The notes under the pieces: model-generated | Seen by the model: only the letters and a program-made list of their open reading frames with translations | Databases searched by the model: none | Told to the model about the DNA's origin: nothing | Made by a program: the position numbers and the translations under genes | IMG/VR virus record: IMGVR_UViG_3300015245_000028 | Coordinates: 1 to 36,711 of that record | Strand: one strand, 5' to 3' | Length of the DNA stretch: 36,711 nucleotides | From: a virus | Part shown: positions 23,682 through 30,855 of the stretch, in pieces | Layout: every line of letters starts with the position of its first letter | How positions within the stretch are numbered: the first letter of the stretch is position 1

Positions 23682-25775
23682 ATGAGCAATAGATTAGGCG
23701 GTAAACAAGGAACTTCTTATTTAGGTACAAATGCCAATCAACCACCAAATTGGACCTTTAATACCCGTGATCCAAACCAATATGATACACAAAATGTAAG
23801 CCTTGGTGACTTATGGATGAATACCGATACCGATATGCCATGGATTTTAGTTTCACTTACTGGTAATTCAACATCAAAAGGAATGCTTGCGACCTGGATA
23901 GAATTGACAGGCAATGGTGCTAATGAATTCATAACCAATGCTGGAACAGCGGTTCCACTTGTAGGTGTTCTTAATGTTTTGGGAACTTCTCCTATAACAA
24001 CAACTGGTGCTGGAAATACCGTTACTATTCTTACTGATGGAACTCTAGCAACAGAGTATGTCACTAATAGTGGTACTGCGGTACCAGCTGGTGGCATATT
24101 AAATGTTTCTGGTGGCCATGGTTTAAATACTTCTGGTGCATTTAATACCGTAACTACCTCTATAAACAATTCGATAATACTCGGTGATTTAACCCCTATT
24201 GCAGCTGGTTCTGATGCTATATCATTATCAAGTGGTGATCTATTCTTTGCTGGAAACAATCTTGTTGCTGCCACTAATCAGATGATACGGTTTGCAAACG
24301 CTAATCGTATATCATTCTTTCTCAATAGTATTTTTATGGGATCAGGATCAGGTAACACTACCTGTACTGGTCTATTTAATTATGCTTATGGTGCTTCAAC
24401 AATGCCAAATATTACTTCTGGAAACAGAAATTGCGGTTTTGGTAATGGAGCACTTAATGATGTTACGACCGGAGCTGCTAATTGTTCAATGGGCTATGTA
24501 GCTGCTTCATCGATTACTACAGGAAATAGCAATACGTATCTAGGTGACTCGTGTGGCGAGGATGCAACCACAGGAAATGGAAATACGGCTGTTGGTCAAT
24601 GCGGATTGTGTAATCTTACGACAGGGTCAAATAATACGGCGCTTGGTAATAATACAGGAACAAATGGTATTACGACTGCCGGAGTAACAACTGGGTCAAA
24701 TAATATAATTATTGGTCACCTATCAGCTTCAACATGGACCTCAAGTGAAAGCAATAACATAATAATTGGAAATGCAGCAGTAATTGCCGATGCAAATATA
24801 ATTCGTATTGGTGCATATGGTACTAGCGCTGATCAACAGAATAAGTGTTACATAGCATCTTGCTATGCAAATCCAGGAACGGCTAATACATTTGTTGGTG
24901 AACTTTCTGGAAATATAACATTAACCGGTGCGGGTACTAACACTGCCGTTGGATTCACTTCTCTTCACGCGGTAACTACTGCTTCTGGAGTAACTGCTGT
25001 TGGTAATTTAGCATGTTCTTCTATAACAACCGGTGGCCCAAATGAAGCATTTGGAAGTGGTGCTCTTCAATCAGAAACAACCGGTGGATCAAACGTAGCC
25101 ATTGGTTTTACCGCAATGCAACAAGCTAATGGTTCTACGTTTAATGTTGCTGTTGGTCAAGGGGCTCTAAATAAATTAACTACCGGTACAGCAAATACAG
25201 CTGTTGGTAGAGTGAGTATGGATCAGTTATTAACTGGTTCAAATAATACAACTCTTGGAGTGCAAGCAGGCCATGCATATACCGGTGCAGAAAGTAGCAA
25301 TATTATAATAGCTAATTCTGGAACCAACGGTGAATCAAACGTAATAAAAATAGGTGTTTCTGGAGCTGGCTCTGGCCAACAAAATCAATGTTTTATTGCG
25401 GGTATACGAGGTATAACAACAGGTGCGGCTGATGCCATTCCGGTTCTTATATCATCCACCGGACAACTTGGTACCGTATCATCTTCTATGCGCTATAAAG
25501 AAAACATTAAGCCAATGGCTGATGCCTCTTCACCAATAATGAATCTAGAGCCAAAGACGTTCAATTTCAAATCAAGACAAACGAAACAGTATTCATACGG
25601 GTTGATAGCAGAAGAAGTACAAAAAGTTATGCCTCAATTGGTTGTATATGATAATGAAGGGCAACCAGATTCGGTAATGTATCATGACTTACCGGTATTG
25701 TTACTTAATGAAATGAAAAAGCTTCAACAAAGAATTATAGATCTTGAATCAAGGATGAACGCATGTCAAAAGTAA
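23682..25775 (+). CDS. Tail fibre with S74 intramolecular chaperone
   Basis: A 697-residue fibre. N-terminal attachment part contains TRDPNQYDTQNVSLGDLWMN; the shaft has many GN-x-NTA(L/V)G-type repeats (about 225-590) like bacterial adhesin heads. Near 540-600 it carries the same ESSNI...QQNQCFIAGIRGIT...STGQLG module as the preceding fibre. The last about 97 residues, SSSMRYKENIKPM ... YGLIAEEVQKVMPQLVVYD ... LLNEMKKLQQRIIDLESRM, are a Peptidase S74 chaperone, which folds the trimer and then cuts itself off; the Ser before MRYK and the Lys fit the catalytic Ser-Lys pair. Confidence 0.88.
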   Translation: MSNRLGGKQGTSYLGTNANQPPNWTFNTRDPNQYDTQNVSLGDLWMNTDTDMPWILVSLTGNSTSKGMLATWIELTGNGANEFITNAGTAVPLVGVLNVLGTSPITTTGAGNTVTILTDGTLATEYVTNSGTAVPAGGILNVSGGHGLNTSGAFNTVTTSINNSIILGDLTPIAAGSDAISLSSGDLFFAGNNLVAATNQMIRFANANRISFFLNSIFMGSGSGNTTCTGLFNYAYGASTMPNITSGNRNCGFGNGALNDVTTGAANCSMGYVAASSITTGNSNTYLGDSCGEDATTGNGNTAVGQCGLCNLTTGSNNTALGNNTGTNGITTAGVTTGSNNIIIGHLSASTWTSSESNNIIIGNAAVIADANIIRIGAYGTSADQQNKCYIASCYANPGTANTFVGELSGNITLTGAGTNTAVGFTSLHAVTTASGVTAVGNLACSSITTGGPNEAFGSGALQSETTGGSNVAIGFTAMQQANGSTFNVAVGQGALNKLTTGTANTAVGRVSMDQLLTGSNNTTLGVQAGHAYTGAESSNIIIANSGTNGESNVIKIGVSGAGSGQQNQCFIAGIRGITTGAADAIPVLISSTGQLGTVSSSMRYKENIKPMADASSPIMNLEPKTFNFKSRQTKQYSYGLIAEEVQKVMPQLVVYDNEGQPDSVMYHDLPVLLLNEMKKLQQRIIDLESRMNACQK

Positions 25776-25930
25776 ACTTAATATTCTTTTCAGTGTTTTT
25801 AGTGATGTTATGCGCCTGCATTTGGGTAACCAGTGAAGAACTTCTTCTTGATAATTTTATTGATTGTACCGTAGAGGAATCTGCTGAGAATGCATACGAT
25901 AAAACACCAGATTTTTGTACTACTAAATAG
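25763..25930 (+). CDS. Small membrane or lipoprotein-like protein
   Basis: A 55-residue protein overlapping the end of the S74 fibre by 13 bases. Residues 4-22 are hydrophobic (VNLIFFSVFLVMLCACIWV) with an LCAC end that resembles a lipobox, followed by a short acidic part with two more Cys. Such overlapping small secreted proteins are sometimes lysis components (spanin-like), but the sequence alone does not show this. Confidence 0.55.
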   Translation: MSKVNLIFFSVFLVMLCACIWVTSEELLLDNFIDCTVEESAENAYDKTPDFCTTK

Positions 25931-25959
25931 GCTTCATTACTCCTGTTTTTTTACTGCTT

Positions 25960-26010
25960 AACCCATCCCCATTAGTTATTAAGACTTCCTAATGGGTGTG
26001 GGTTTTTTAT
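25960..26010 (+). terminator. Strong terminator at the end of the fibre operon
   Basis: AACCCATCCCCATTAG (25960-25975) pairs with CTAATGGGTGTGGGTT (25989-26004), 16 positions with one mismatch and one G-T, 13-base loop, followed by TTTTATT. It lies between the convergent plus-strand fibre operon and minus-strand cassette. Confidence 0.85.
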
Positions 26011-26240
26011 TATGGATTTTTTAATTTAAGACACTTTTTTACTTCTGCTCGTATCAATGATTCATTAAGATCAGAGAAAGTACCTACCAGATGCCAATGA
26101 GGACTGTCTTTAGACTTACTTGATTGTACATAGATCTCATATTCATCGATAGTTGATGTCTTGCATTTACACACAGTACCATATGCAAGATGATCATACT
26201 TTGTTGGTGCTGAGTTTCTTTGTAACATTTCCCATGGCAT
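26010..26240 (-). CDS. Small hypothetical protein, end of minus-strand cassette
   Basis: A 76-residue protein with AAGGAG 8 bases before the ATG. Its first 47 bases overlap the 3' end of the upstream gene in another frame. Central part (EYEIYVQSSKSKDSPHWHLVG) looks like a small beta sheet and the end like a helix. Contains a CKC pair near residue 24. Not recognised. Confidence 0.6.
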   Translation of the reverse strand: MPWEMLQRNSAPTKYDHLAYGTVCKCKTSTIDEYEIYVQSSKSKDSPHWHLVGTFSDLNESLIRAEVKKCLKLKNP

Positions 26241-26523
26241 TACGTTTATCTCCTTTAGATCTTAACTCATCTCTAATTTGAAGTAATATTTCATTCTGCT
26301 TGTTTAAGGACTTCATTAAATCAAGATGCAGTTCTCTTATAGATAAATTTTGCTGTTGTGACAAGTTTAGTAAATCAATATGCATTGATCTCATACCTCT
26401 ATGCATATCTCTAACACTGTTTTCAATTCCCTTTGCAAGATCGAAATTGGTATACCAAGTCACACATTCTATAGTATGAAGTGATAATAAAGTAATCAGT
26501 ATAAAAACAATTTTATATTTCAT
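26194..26523 (-). CDS. Exported coiled-coil protein
   Basis: A 109-residue protein with AGGAG upstream. Residues 4-20 (KIVFILITLLSLHTIEC) form a signal peptide or N-terminal anchor ending in Cys, possibly a lipoprotein. The rest is a long amphipathic helix (about 27-90, SVRDMHRGMRSMHIDLLNLSQ ... EILLQIRDELRSKG), so it would be a periplasmic coiled coil tethered to the inner or outer membrane. That layout is also seen in spanins; function unproven. Confidence 0.65.
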   Translation of the reverse strand: MKYKIVFILITLLSLHTIECVTWYTNFDLAKGIENSVRDMHRGMRSMHIDLLNLSQQQNLSIRELHLDLMKSLNKQNEILLQIRDELRSKGDKRNAMGNVTKKLSTNKV

Positions 26524-26653
26524 AACAATCTCCTATAATTAACACCCTATAGATAAACTAGTCATGAAGCCATTGCGTGGTTTTTTATTCCATCAAAAAA
26601 TAGACGCCCAGCAATCACACCCTAGTAACCTATAGGATGTAGTACGCGTTTGC

Positions 26654-26788
26654 CTATTTAAATTTAGAAATAACCCATCCCATAAAATATATAGCCATAA
26701 AAGTAGCTAAAACTTGTAATGCTAACCAGACATATGATCCATATATTAATACGTGGCATACACCCGTTTCAAGAGAATTTGGTGGCAT
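26654..26788 (-). CDS. Tiny single-span membrane protein
   Basis: A 44-residue protein beginning one base after the upstream stop, with AAGGA before the ATG. Residues about 14-40 are hydrophobic (LIYGSYVWLALQVLATFMAI), then a short basic end (KFK). Size and layout fit a holin or antiholin partner, but also a generic host-interfering membrane peptide. The 130 bases downstream of it hold no gene. Confidence 0.55.
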   Translation of the reverse strand: MPPNSLETGVCHVLIYGSYVWLALQVLATFMAIYFMGWVISKFK

Positions 26789-26789
26789 A

Positions 26790-27038
26790 TTATTCCTTAT
26801 TTTTTCTGTTTAATTTCATTTCTTCTATACATACCATTTTTGAAAGCGCAAGAGATATATTTTCAGTATAGATAGCAATCTTTTTTAAACTCCACGATAT
26901 CTCAATAGACCAATCAAGAAGATAGTTAAGAATTGAGGCAACCAATCCAACATTGGCAGCCCACCCTAATCCAATATGATGAAAAACTACATAAACAGAT
27001 ATTAAAAATGCTCCATAAAGATAATTTGGCAATTTCAT
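26790..27038 (-). CDS. Two-span membrane protein, holin candidate
   Basis: An 82-residue protein. Two hydrophobic segments, about 5-23 (NYLYGAFLISVYVVFHHIG) and 27-44, are followed by a charged cytoplasmic-looking helix ending KLNRKNKE. This is the layout of class II-type holins. Adjacent tiny membrane genes on the same transcript support a membrane-targeting cassette. It starts directly after the preceding stop (TAAATG). Confidence 0.6.
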   Translation of the reverse strand: MKLPNYLYGAFLISVYVVFHHIGLGWAANVGLVASILNYLLDWSIEISWSLKKIAIYTENISLALSKMVCIEEMKLNRKNKE

Positions 27039-27245
27039 TTACTTTTCCTTGCTCATAGCATGTAAGTAATGATCAGATATCTTACTCATAAGAGTTATTA
27101 TATTATGTGAACAATCTCGAATTTCGTATTGAAACTTCTCTGATAAATTATCTTTTTCACCATCTAATAATGGTATGCAATTTACAACCAATAATAGGGC
27201 CTCCGATAAATTTTCTCTTATTTTATCGTGATTTTGTTTAATCAT
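27039..27245 (-). CDS. Helical hypothetical protein
   Basis: A 68-residue helical protein (MIKQNHDKIRENLSEALLLV...), with several His/Cys. I choose the Met at 27245, just after the upstream stop; an upstream in-frame Met at 27326 would overlap the previous gene by 77 bases and lacks a ribosome site. The chosen start has only a weak, distant site (AAGAGA). Function unknown. Confidence 0.55.
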   Translation of the reverse strand: MIKQNHDKIRENLSEALLLVVNCIPLLDGEKDNLSEKFQYEIRDCSHNIITLMSKISDHYLHAMSKEK

Positions 27246-27249
27246 AAGT

Positions 27250-27447
27250 CTATTTATTTCTCTTATCGTAATGGTTTCTATCACAGGTATAACACAATGG
27301 TCTCCATGAATAACGAGTGAATTCATTGCATTGGGGACATTGTTGTAATTCTTCTGGCTTATCCTTGGGTACTATCTTTATGCGAACACGGGATGGTTCT
27401 TCACGGTCTTGAAGGTGTAATGTTCTTTCACGAATTGCTTTACTCAT
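27250..27447 (-). CDS. Small zinc-ribbon protein
   Basis: A 65-residue protein (MSKAIRERTLHLQDREEPSR...). CPQCNEF ... PLCYTCDRNHYDKR gives a C-x2-C ... C-x2-C zinc ribbon at about residues 37-58, after a basic N-terminal region. It overlaps the upstream gene by 8 bases. The ATG is preceded by AGGTGG; an upstream TTG is unlikely. Phage zinc ribbons of this size often bind nucleic acid or host RNA polymerase; unproven here. Confidence 0.65.
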   Translation of the reverse strand: MSKAIRERTLHLQDREEPSRVRIKIVPKDKPEELQQCPQCNEFTRYSWRPLCYTCDRNHYDKRNK

Positions 27448-27646
27448 CGTGGCCACCTGGATAAATATCAATACAGACAACCTGATCTTTTCTTATAATT
27501 TGACCCTTTAATATCCACCATGGTTGTTCTGGATTAGATAAGAATAGATTAATAAGAGCAGCACCTTGTTCTACTGATTTTATGGGATAGGTGATCCATG
27601 AATCATAATTAATCAATTTAATCTTTAAAGTTCTAGTGTAGTGCAT
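27440..27646 (-). CDS. Small hypothetical protein
   Basis: A 68-residue protein with AAGGA before the ATG. Mixed alpha/beta, with two or three hydrophobic strands (TLKIKLINYDSWIT, PWWILKGQIIRKDQVVCIDIY). Overlaps both neighbours by 8 and 14 bases, so it is translated in a tight chain. Not recognised. Confidence 0.6.
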   Translation of the reverse strand: MHYTRTLKIKLINYDSWITYPIKSVEQGAALINLFLSNPEQPWWILKGQIIRKDQVVCIDIYPGGHDE

Positions 27647-27941
27647 TGTTAGGTCCTTCTTGTGCTGAACTTGCTCGTTCTAAATCTTTTAAGAATTTAC
27701 CGTATTCGGTAGCAGCATTATTAGCAAACTTCTCACGAGTAGCTATGAAGTGTAAAGCTGGATATATCTCAGCAAACATCTCCTGTATATCTTTAAGCAG
27801 TCTATTTACCTCAGGAAGATCTGTTTCTGATATTGGCTTACCTTTATGACTATGGAGCTCTTCATGAAGTCTTACATACTCACCCCATTTATTAGTGAGC
27901 TCTTCATTCAATTCATCAACCAACTTCTTTATTAGTTTCAT
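27633..27941 (-). CDS. Helical hypothetical protein
   Basis: A 102-residue, acidic-helical protein (MKLIKKLVDELNEELTNKWG ... LKDIQEMFAEIYPALHFIA). AAGGAG lies 5 bases before the ATG at 27941, which is preferred over an upstream in-frame Met without a site. Probably an all-helical coiled-coil protein. No family recognised. Confidence 0.65.
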   Translation of the reverse strand: MKLIKKLVDELNEELTNKWGEYVRLHEELHSHKGKPISETDLPEVNRLLKDIQEMFAEIYPALHFIATREKFANNAATEYGKFLKDLERASSAQEGPNNALH

Positions 27942-27949
27942 ATTTCTCC

Positions 27950-28099
27950 TTATATGGAATATTTGAACCAACAGCTTTGACAATATCTTTTATCATTAAT
28001 TTTATCATATTCTACAGCTTGATATTCAAAGCACATCTCACAAACAAACTCATCTATCATCTCAGGTTGATTGGCAAAACTGTATTTTTTATCTTCCAT
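27950..28099 (-). CDS. Small zinc-finger protein, first gene of the minus-strand operon
   Basis: A 49-residue acidic protein with AAGGGA before the ATG. Cysteines at 20, 23, 40 and 43 (VCEMC ... RYCQSCW) make a C-x2-C-x16-C-x2-C zinc ribbon. Being first after the divergent promoter, it would be made earliest from this strand and could act in gene control. Not recognised as a named family. Confidence 0.65.
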   Translation of the reverse strand: MEDKKYSFANQPEMIDEFVCEMCFEYQAVEYDKINDKRYCQSCWFKYSI

Positions 28100-28136
28100 A
28101 GTATCCCTTATTAACTAAACTAACTTACTTAATTCA

Positions 28137-28164
28137 ATATTAAACTATATATTAATTAAGTCAA
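28137..28164 (-). promoter_or_regulatory. Promoter for the minus-strand operon
   Basis: On the minus strand, TTGACT (28164-28159) is followed by a 16-bp spacer and TAATAT (28142-28137), start near 28130, 30 bases before the first ATG. The -35 is inside the palindrome at 28158-28174. Confidence 0.5.
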
Positions 28165-28174
28165 TAGTTGACTT
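28158..28174. promoter_or_regulatory. Operator-like palindrome between divergent promoters
   Basis: AAGTCAA-TAG-TTGACTT is a perfect 7-3-7 palindrome. Its left arm carries the minus-strand -35 and its right arm abuts the plus-strand -35 (28175-28180), so a bound repressor would shut both. The adjacent HTH protein (28234-28431) is the natural candidate. Confidence 0.6.
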
Positions 28175-28203
28175 TTGTGTATAATAAGTATTAACTATAT
28201 ATA
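28175..28203 (+). promoter_or_regulatory. Promoter for the rightward early operon
   Basis: TTGTGT (28175-28180), 17-bp spacer, TATATA (28198-28203), start near 28210, 24 bases before the HTH gene. TTGACT at 28168 is a second -35 choice but with a poorer -10. A perfect TATAAT (28179-28185 region) has no -35 at normal spacing. Confidence 0.45.
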
Positions 28204-28233
28204 AATTTGTACTATTAAACAAGAAAGGATTCA

Positions 28234-28431
28234 ATGAATGATCTTATTGAATATAGATCTACGATAAAAGCCATTATGCAAAGAAATGGCATGCCTCGAT
28301 CTGAGGCAGCACGACAAATAGGTATATCGTGGGGGTGTTTAGAGAGAGTTTTAAATGAAAACAGCGAGCAAACAATACAATATAAGACTCTACAAAAGAT
28401 GAAAAAGTTTATTGAAACCAATAAGGATTAA
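28234..28431 (+). CDS. Cro/CI-like helix-turn-helix regulator
   Basis: A 65-residue protein with AAAGGA before the ATG. RNGMPRSEAARQIGISWGCLERVL (residues about 17-40) is a XRE/Cro-type helix-turn-helix, followed by TIQYKTLQKMKKFIE. It is small enough to be a Cro-like repressor acting on the palindrome directly upstream. It is the first gene of the rightward block, so it would repress its own operon and the opposing one. Confidence 0.75.
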   Translation: MNDLIEYRSTIKAIMQRNGMPRSEAARQIGISWGCLERVLNENSEQTIQYKTLQKMKKFIETNKD

Positions 28432-28432
28432 C

Positions 28433-28849
28433 ATGCAAAGATCTGATGAATTCATAGAAGAGATAGATTCTTTAAAAGAGCTTCGTAGAGTTTTTATAGA
28501 AGAAACAGAAAGAATGAATTTTTTAATCAAAGAATGTGAAGAAGCATTAATATCACTTACTTGTGGTGGGCTCAATTTTAATCATGAATTATATTGCGAT
28601 GGTGGTTGGGGCAATGATAAAAATCATTGGTTTTTATCATGGGAATATTTTAAAAAAGAAGACGGATTTTCATTAATGGTAGTTGGTAGGATAACAAAAG
28701 ATAGTAGCAACAACATTTTTTCTGTGCCACTTAGAGAAATGCCTTTAGGTGGAAGGGTTACTTTTTCAAAATATTTAAAGAATTTTCTTGGATCATTTTC
28801 TGAAAATTATTCTTCGCAACTTATAAAATTGTTTGATATCAAGGATTAA
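28433..28849 (+). CDS. Unknown early protein
   Basis: A 138-residue protein; the ATG at 28433 has AAGGA upstream (an upstream TTG is rejected). Charged helical N-terminus (about 1-45, a likely coiled coil) followed by a beta-rich domain with a Trp cluster (CDGGWGNDKNHWFLSWEYF) and VPLREMPLGGRVTFSKYLKNF. It precedes SSB by 2 bases and may be functionally linked to replication; family unknown. Confidence 0.65.
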   Translation: MQRSDEFIEEIDSLKELRRVFIEETERMNFLIKECEEALISLTCGGLNFNHELYCDGGWGNDKNHWFLSWEYFKKEDGFSLMVVGRITKDSSNNIFSVPLREMPLGGRVTFSKYLKNFLGSFSENYSSQLIKLFDIKD

Positions 28850-28851
28850 CT

Positions 28852-29244
28852 ATGAATATAAATAAATTAATAATGGCTGGTAGATTGGCTCGTGATCCTG
28901 AATTTAAGGAAGTAAGACCAAATCTATTTGCTTGTAAGATAACCATAGCAACTAATCATGAAACAAGATCAAAAGATGGACAGGTTAAGAAGGAAGTTTG
29001 CTTTATTGATTGTACTTTATGGAATCAACAAGCAAAGGACGCACATGAAAGGCTCAAGAAGGGATCTTTAGTGGTAGCTGAGGGTAGACTAGCCACCGAG
29101 AAATGGGTTGATCCTACAACCAAAATTGAGCGAACAAAGCAGATTCTTAAGTGTGAGATATTAATTATACCAGAACCTATACCATCAACCGCTACAACTA
29201 CCAATGATAGTTCTGATAGTTTTGATGAAGAGATGCCATTCTAA
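28852..29244 (+). CDS. ssb: Single-stranded DNA-binding protein
   Basis: A 130-residue OB-fold protein. MNINKLIMAGRLARDPEFKE, then FACKITIATNHE, VCFIDCTLWNQQAKD and GSLVVAEGRLATEKWVD follow the bacterial SSB family in order, with the usual aromatic residues. The C-terminus is acidic and ends DSFDEEMPF, the standard SSB tip that recruits replication and repair partners. Strong start: the stop of the upstream gene, then ATG. It overlaps the next start by one base (TAATG). Confidence 0.93.
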   Translation: MNINKLIMAGRLARDPEFKEVRPNLFACKITIATNHETRSKDGQVKKEVCFIDCTLWNQQAKDAHERLKKGSLVVAEGRLATEKWVDPTTKIERTKQILKCEILIIPEPIPSTATTTNDSSDSFDEEMPF

Positions 29245-29507
29245 TGAAAAAAGAAAGAAAAATTATACCTGATTGCACTGGTCTTGAATGTGAGGGTTTG
29301 AACTGTGAATCAACAAAACTTAAATGGGAAGAAGACTATGTAACCCTAAAAATACCCCTTTGGGTTTTTAGGGATTCTTCTAAAGAAGAATGCATAGAAA
29401 GAGGAATGGAAACATTTGAAGCATTGTTTTTAGGTTATCGAGGAATGGAACATAGTAATAATAATAAGGTCTCAATTTCATATGACAATAACAAAAAAAC
29501 AGATTGA
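29244..29507 (+). CDS. Small Cys-motif protein
   Basis: An 87-residue protein. N-terminal DCTGLECEGLNCESTKLKW carries three cysteines in the ECxxxNCE pattern shared with 34408-34737 and, in part, 1585-1761. The middle is beta-like (YVTLKIPLWVFRD) and the end Asn/Lys-rich. Overlaps the next gene by 26 bases. Function unknown. Confidence 0.65.
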   Translation: MKKERKIIPDCTGLECEGLNCESTKLKWEEDYVTLKIPLWVFRDSSKEECIERGMETFEALFLGYRGMEHSNNNKVSISYDNNKKTD

Positions 29508-29802
29508 TGAGATACAAAGAATTTTATTAACAACCCATGCAGAATGTTTTAAGAATGAATCGAGATATCGACATTTCATGTGGGGCTGCTTTCCTCAAGA
29601 TGCACTACAAGATATAAAGAAAATGGATCATTACATACCAGTTGAAAACTATGGTATGAAAGATTTGGCTCGCAAGGGAGAAATTGGTTGTGTAAGTAAT
29701 CTTAGAATTGCCGAATCAGTCTTTGGAGGAGATTGTCAGACATGGCTTGAATGCGAATGTGGCGTTCTACCAGAGGTTAAATGGTTTAAATTAAAGGATT
29801 AG
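29482..29802 (+). CDS. Hypothetical early protein
   Basis: A 106-residue soluble protein, helical N-terminus and several Cys (HMWGCFPQDAL, GCVSNLR, CQTWLECECGVLPEVKWF). Overlaps the previous gene by 26 bases; the ribosome site is weak. The C-terminal CECG knot may bind metal. Not recognised. Confidence 0.55.
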   Translation: MTITKKQIDEIQRILLTTHAECFKNESRYRHFMWGCFPQDALQDIKKMDHYIPVENYGMKDLARKGEIGCVSNLRIAESVFGGDCQTWLECECGVLPEVKWFKLKD

Positions 29803-29803
29803 T

Positions 29804-30205
29804 ATGAACGCTCAAGGATTTGATTCAAAGGGTGCTGTTATCAAATGTGATCATTGTGATAAAGATGCTGGTGAGCATTACCAGGGAATAGATTATAGAA
29901 AATCATATTGTGAAGATCATAGTCCATCAGGAAAAATAGAAGCCAGTTTTGTATACAAAGATCAAGCAAAAATGACACCAGAAGAAAGATATGATCAATT
30001 AGCTAATTATCTTTTAAATAAAGAAATTGATTCTAAGGACAAATTTCACTTTATGGCAAATGTTGATGCCCTATTAATAGGCATTAAAGAGCAAATATTA
30101 AATGACAGTTCTGAACTTTATTATAAAAAATATCTAGATCACATTATTAAAAAGCGTGTTGAATTAAAAAAGGATAGTTATGGCAAGGCACAACATGAAA
30201 GATAA
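29804..30205 (+). CDS. Zinc-finger protein with duplicated helical module
   Basis: A 133-residue protein. KCDHCDKDAGEHY ... SYCEDHSP (about 14-44) is a C-x2-C ... C-x2-H zinc finger. The C-terminal 60 residues (KEIDSKDKFHFMANVDALL ... YYKKYLDHIIKKRVELKK) are related to the protein at 30848-31096. Thus this copy is that module fused to a zinc finger. The function is unknown. Confidence 0.65.
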   Translation: MNAQGFDSKGAVIKCDHCDKDAGEHYQGIDYRKSYCEDHSPSGKIEASFVYKDQAKMTPEERYDQLANYLLNKEIDSKDKFHFMANVDALLIGIKEQILNDSSELYYKKYLDHIIKKRVELKKDSYGKAQHER

Positions 30206-30428
30206 TGTAGTAGATATATCAACTATAGTAGACAAGCTTAAATTAGCTGGGATTGTAAAAGAAGTTTCCTGGGGAATGACTGGTGAATTTTCTATAGAAA
30301 ACCATAATCATTTATTAACTGCAGAAGAGTTAGAAAAGTTCTTGTTTGTTCTTCATCTAGCATCACCAGATCATGATAAAGAATGTACTGATCTGCACAG
30401 TTTTAACTTTAAGTATTTTGAGGATTAA
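30180..30428 (+). CDS. Hypothetical early protein
   Basis: An 82-residue protein with AAGGA before the ATG; overlaps the previous gene by 26 bases. Alpha/beta pattern (VDISTIVDKLKLAGIVKEVS ... LTAEELEKFLFVLHLAS) and His/Asp-rich C-terminus. Not recognised. Confidence 0.55.
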   Translation: MARHNMKDNVVDISTIVDKLKLAGIVKEVSWGMTGEFSIENHNHLLTAEELEKFLFVLHLASPDHDKECTDLHSFNFKYFED

Positions 30429-30430
30429 CA

Positions 30431-30601
30431 ATGGCAGCAGCAACAGCTATTACGTTATTAATATCATTATCTGGTATGACTTGTATTACTGGACTCACAT
30501 TAAAACTAACAAGCATTGAAGAACCACCAAGAGAAACACCAGTAGTTAGAATTTCTATACCAAGGCCACCAGTATGGATTGATGAAAGAAAGACACGATG
30601 A
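30431..30601 (+). CDS. Tiny membrane-anchored protein
   Basis: A 56-residue protein; GGA site, ATG at 30431. Residues 2-24 (AAATAITLLISLSGMTCITG) are a hydrophobic N-terminal anchor; the rest is Pro/Arg-rich (EEPPRETPVV ... IPRPPVWIDERKTR). ATGA overlap with the next gene. Not recognised; the layout is that of a small inner-membrane protein. Confidence 0.6.
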   Translation: MAAATAITLLISLSGMTCITGLTLKLTSIEEPPRETPVVRISIPRPPVWIDERKTR

Positions 30602-30855
30602 ACCATAAAGAATATCAAAAGATTACCATAGATGGCATACAAGAATATGTGGACTATTTAAACTCTATAAATACAGACCCAACTTGTCTACCGGCTGTTA
30701 TGCATTACATATTCAAAGTAGATCTTATAAATAAAACTCTTATGAATAAAATAAAAAAAGAATGCCCTGAAACATGGGAACTTTGTAATAAGGTTGCTAA
30801 TAAAGCTCTTAATGAAGGAAAATTTGTATTTACCGTAGGAGTTGAAAATGAATGA
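30598..30855 (+). CDS. Hypothetical early protein
   Basis: An 85-residue helical, Lys/Asn-rich protein (MNHKEYQKITIDGIQEYVDYLN...) in an ATGA overlap with the preceding gene. One Cys-x-x-x helix (KKECPETWELCNKVAN). No family recognised. Confidence 0.55.
   Translation: MNHKEYQKITIDGIQEYVDYLNSINTDPTCLPAVMHYIFKVDLINKTLMNKIKKECPETWELCNKVANKALNEGKFVFTVGVENE

Noticed and set aside
23738-24274. Long minus-strand open frame (178 codons) under the S74 fibre
   Set aside because: The plus-strand fibre is clear from repeats and the S74 end; the minus-strand frame is Val/Pro-rich shadow of GGT/ACC-rich fibre repeats.
22095-25300. CRISPR-like or tandem DNA repeats in the fibre genes
   Set aside because: Spacing and sequence of the GGTAAT/ACTGGT-type repeats vary, keep the reading frame and encode adhesin-head strands; no repeat-spacer pattern exists.
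27646-27849. Plus-strand open frame opposite the helical protein gene
   Set aside because: The minus strand has AAGGAG-supported, overlapping genes here; the plus-strand frame has no such support.
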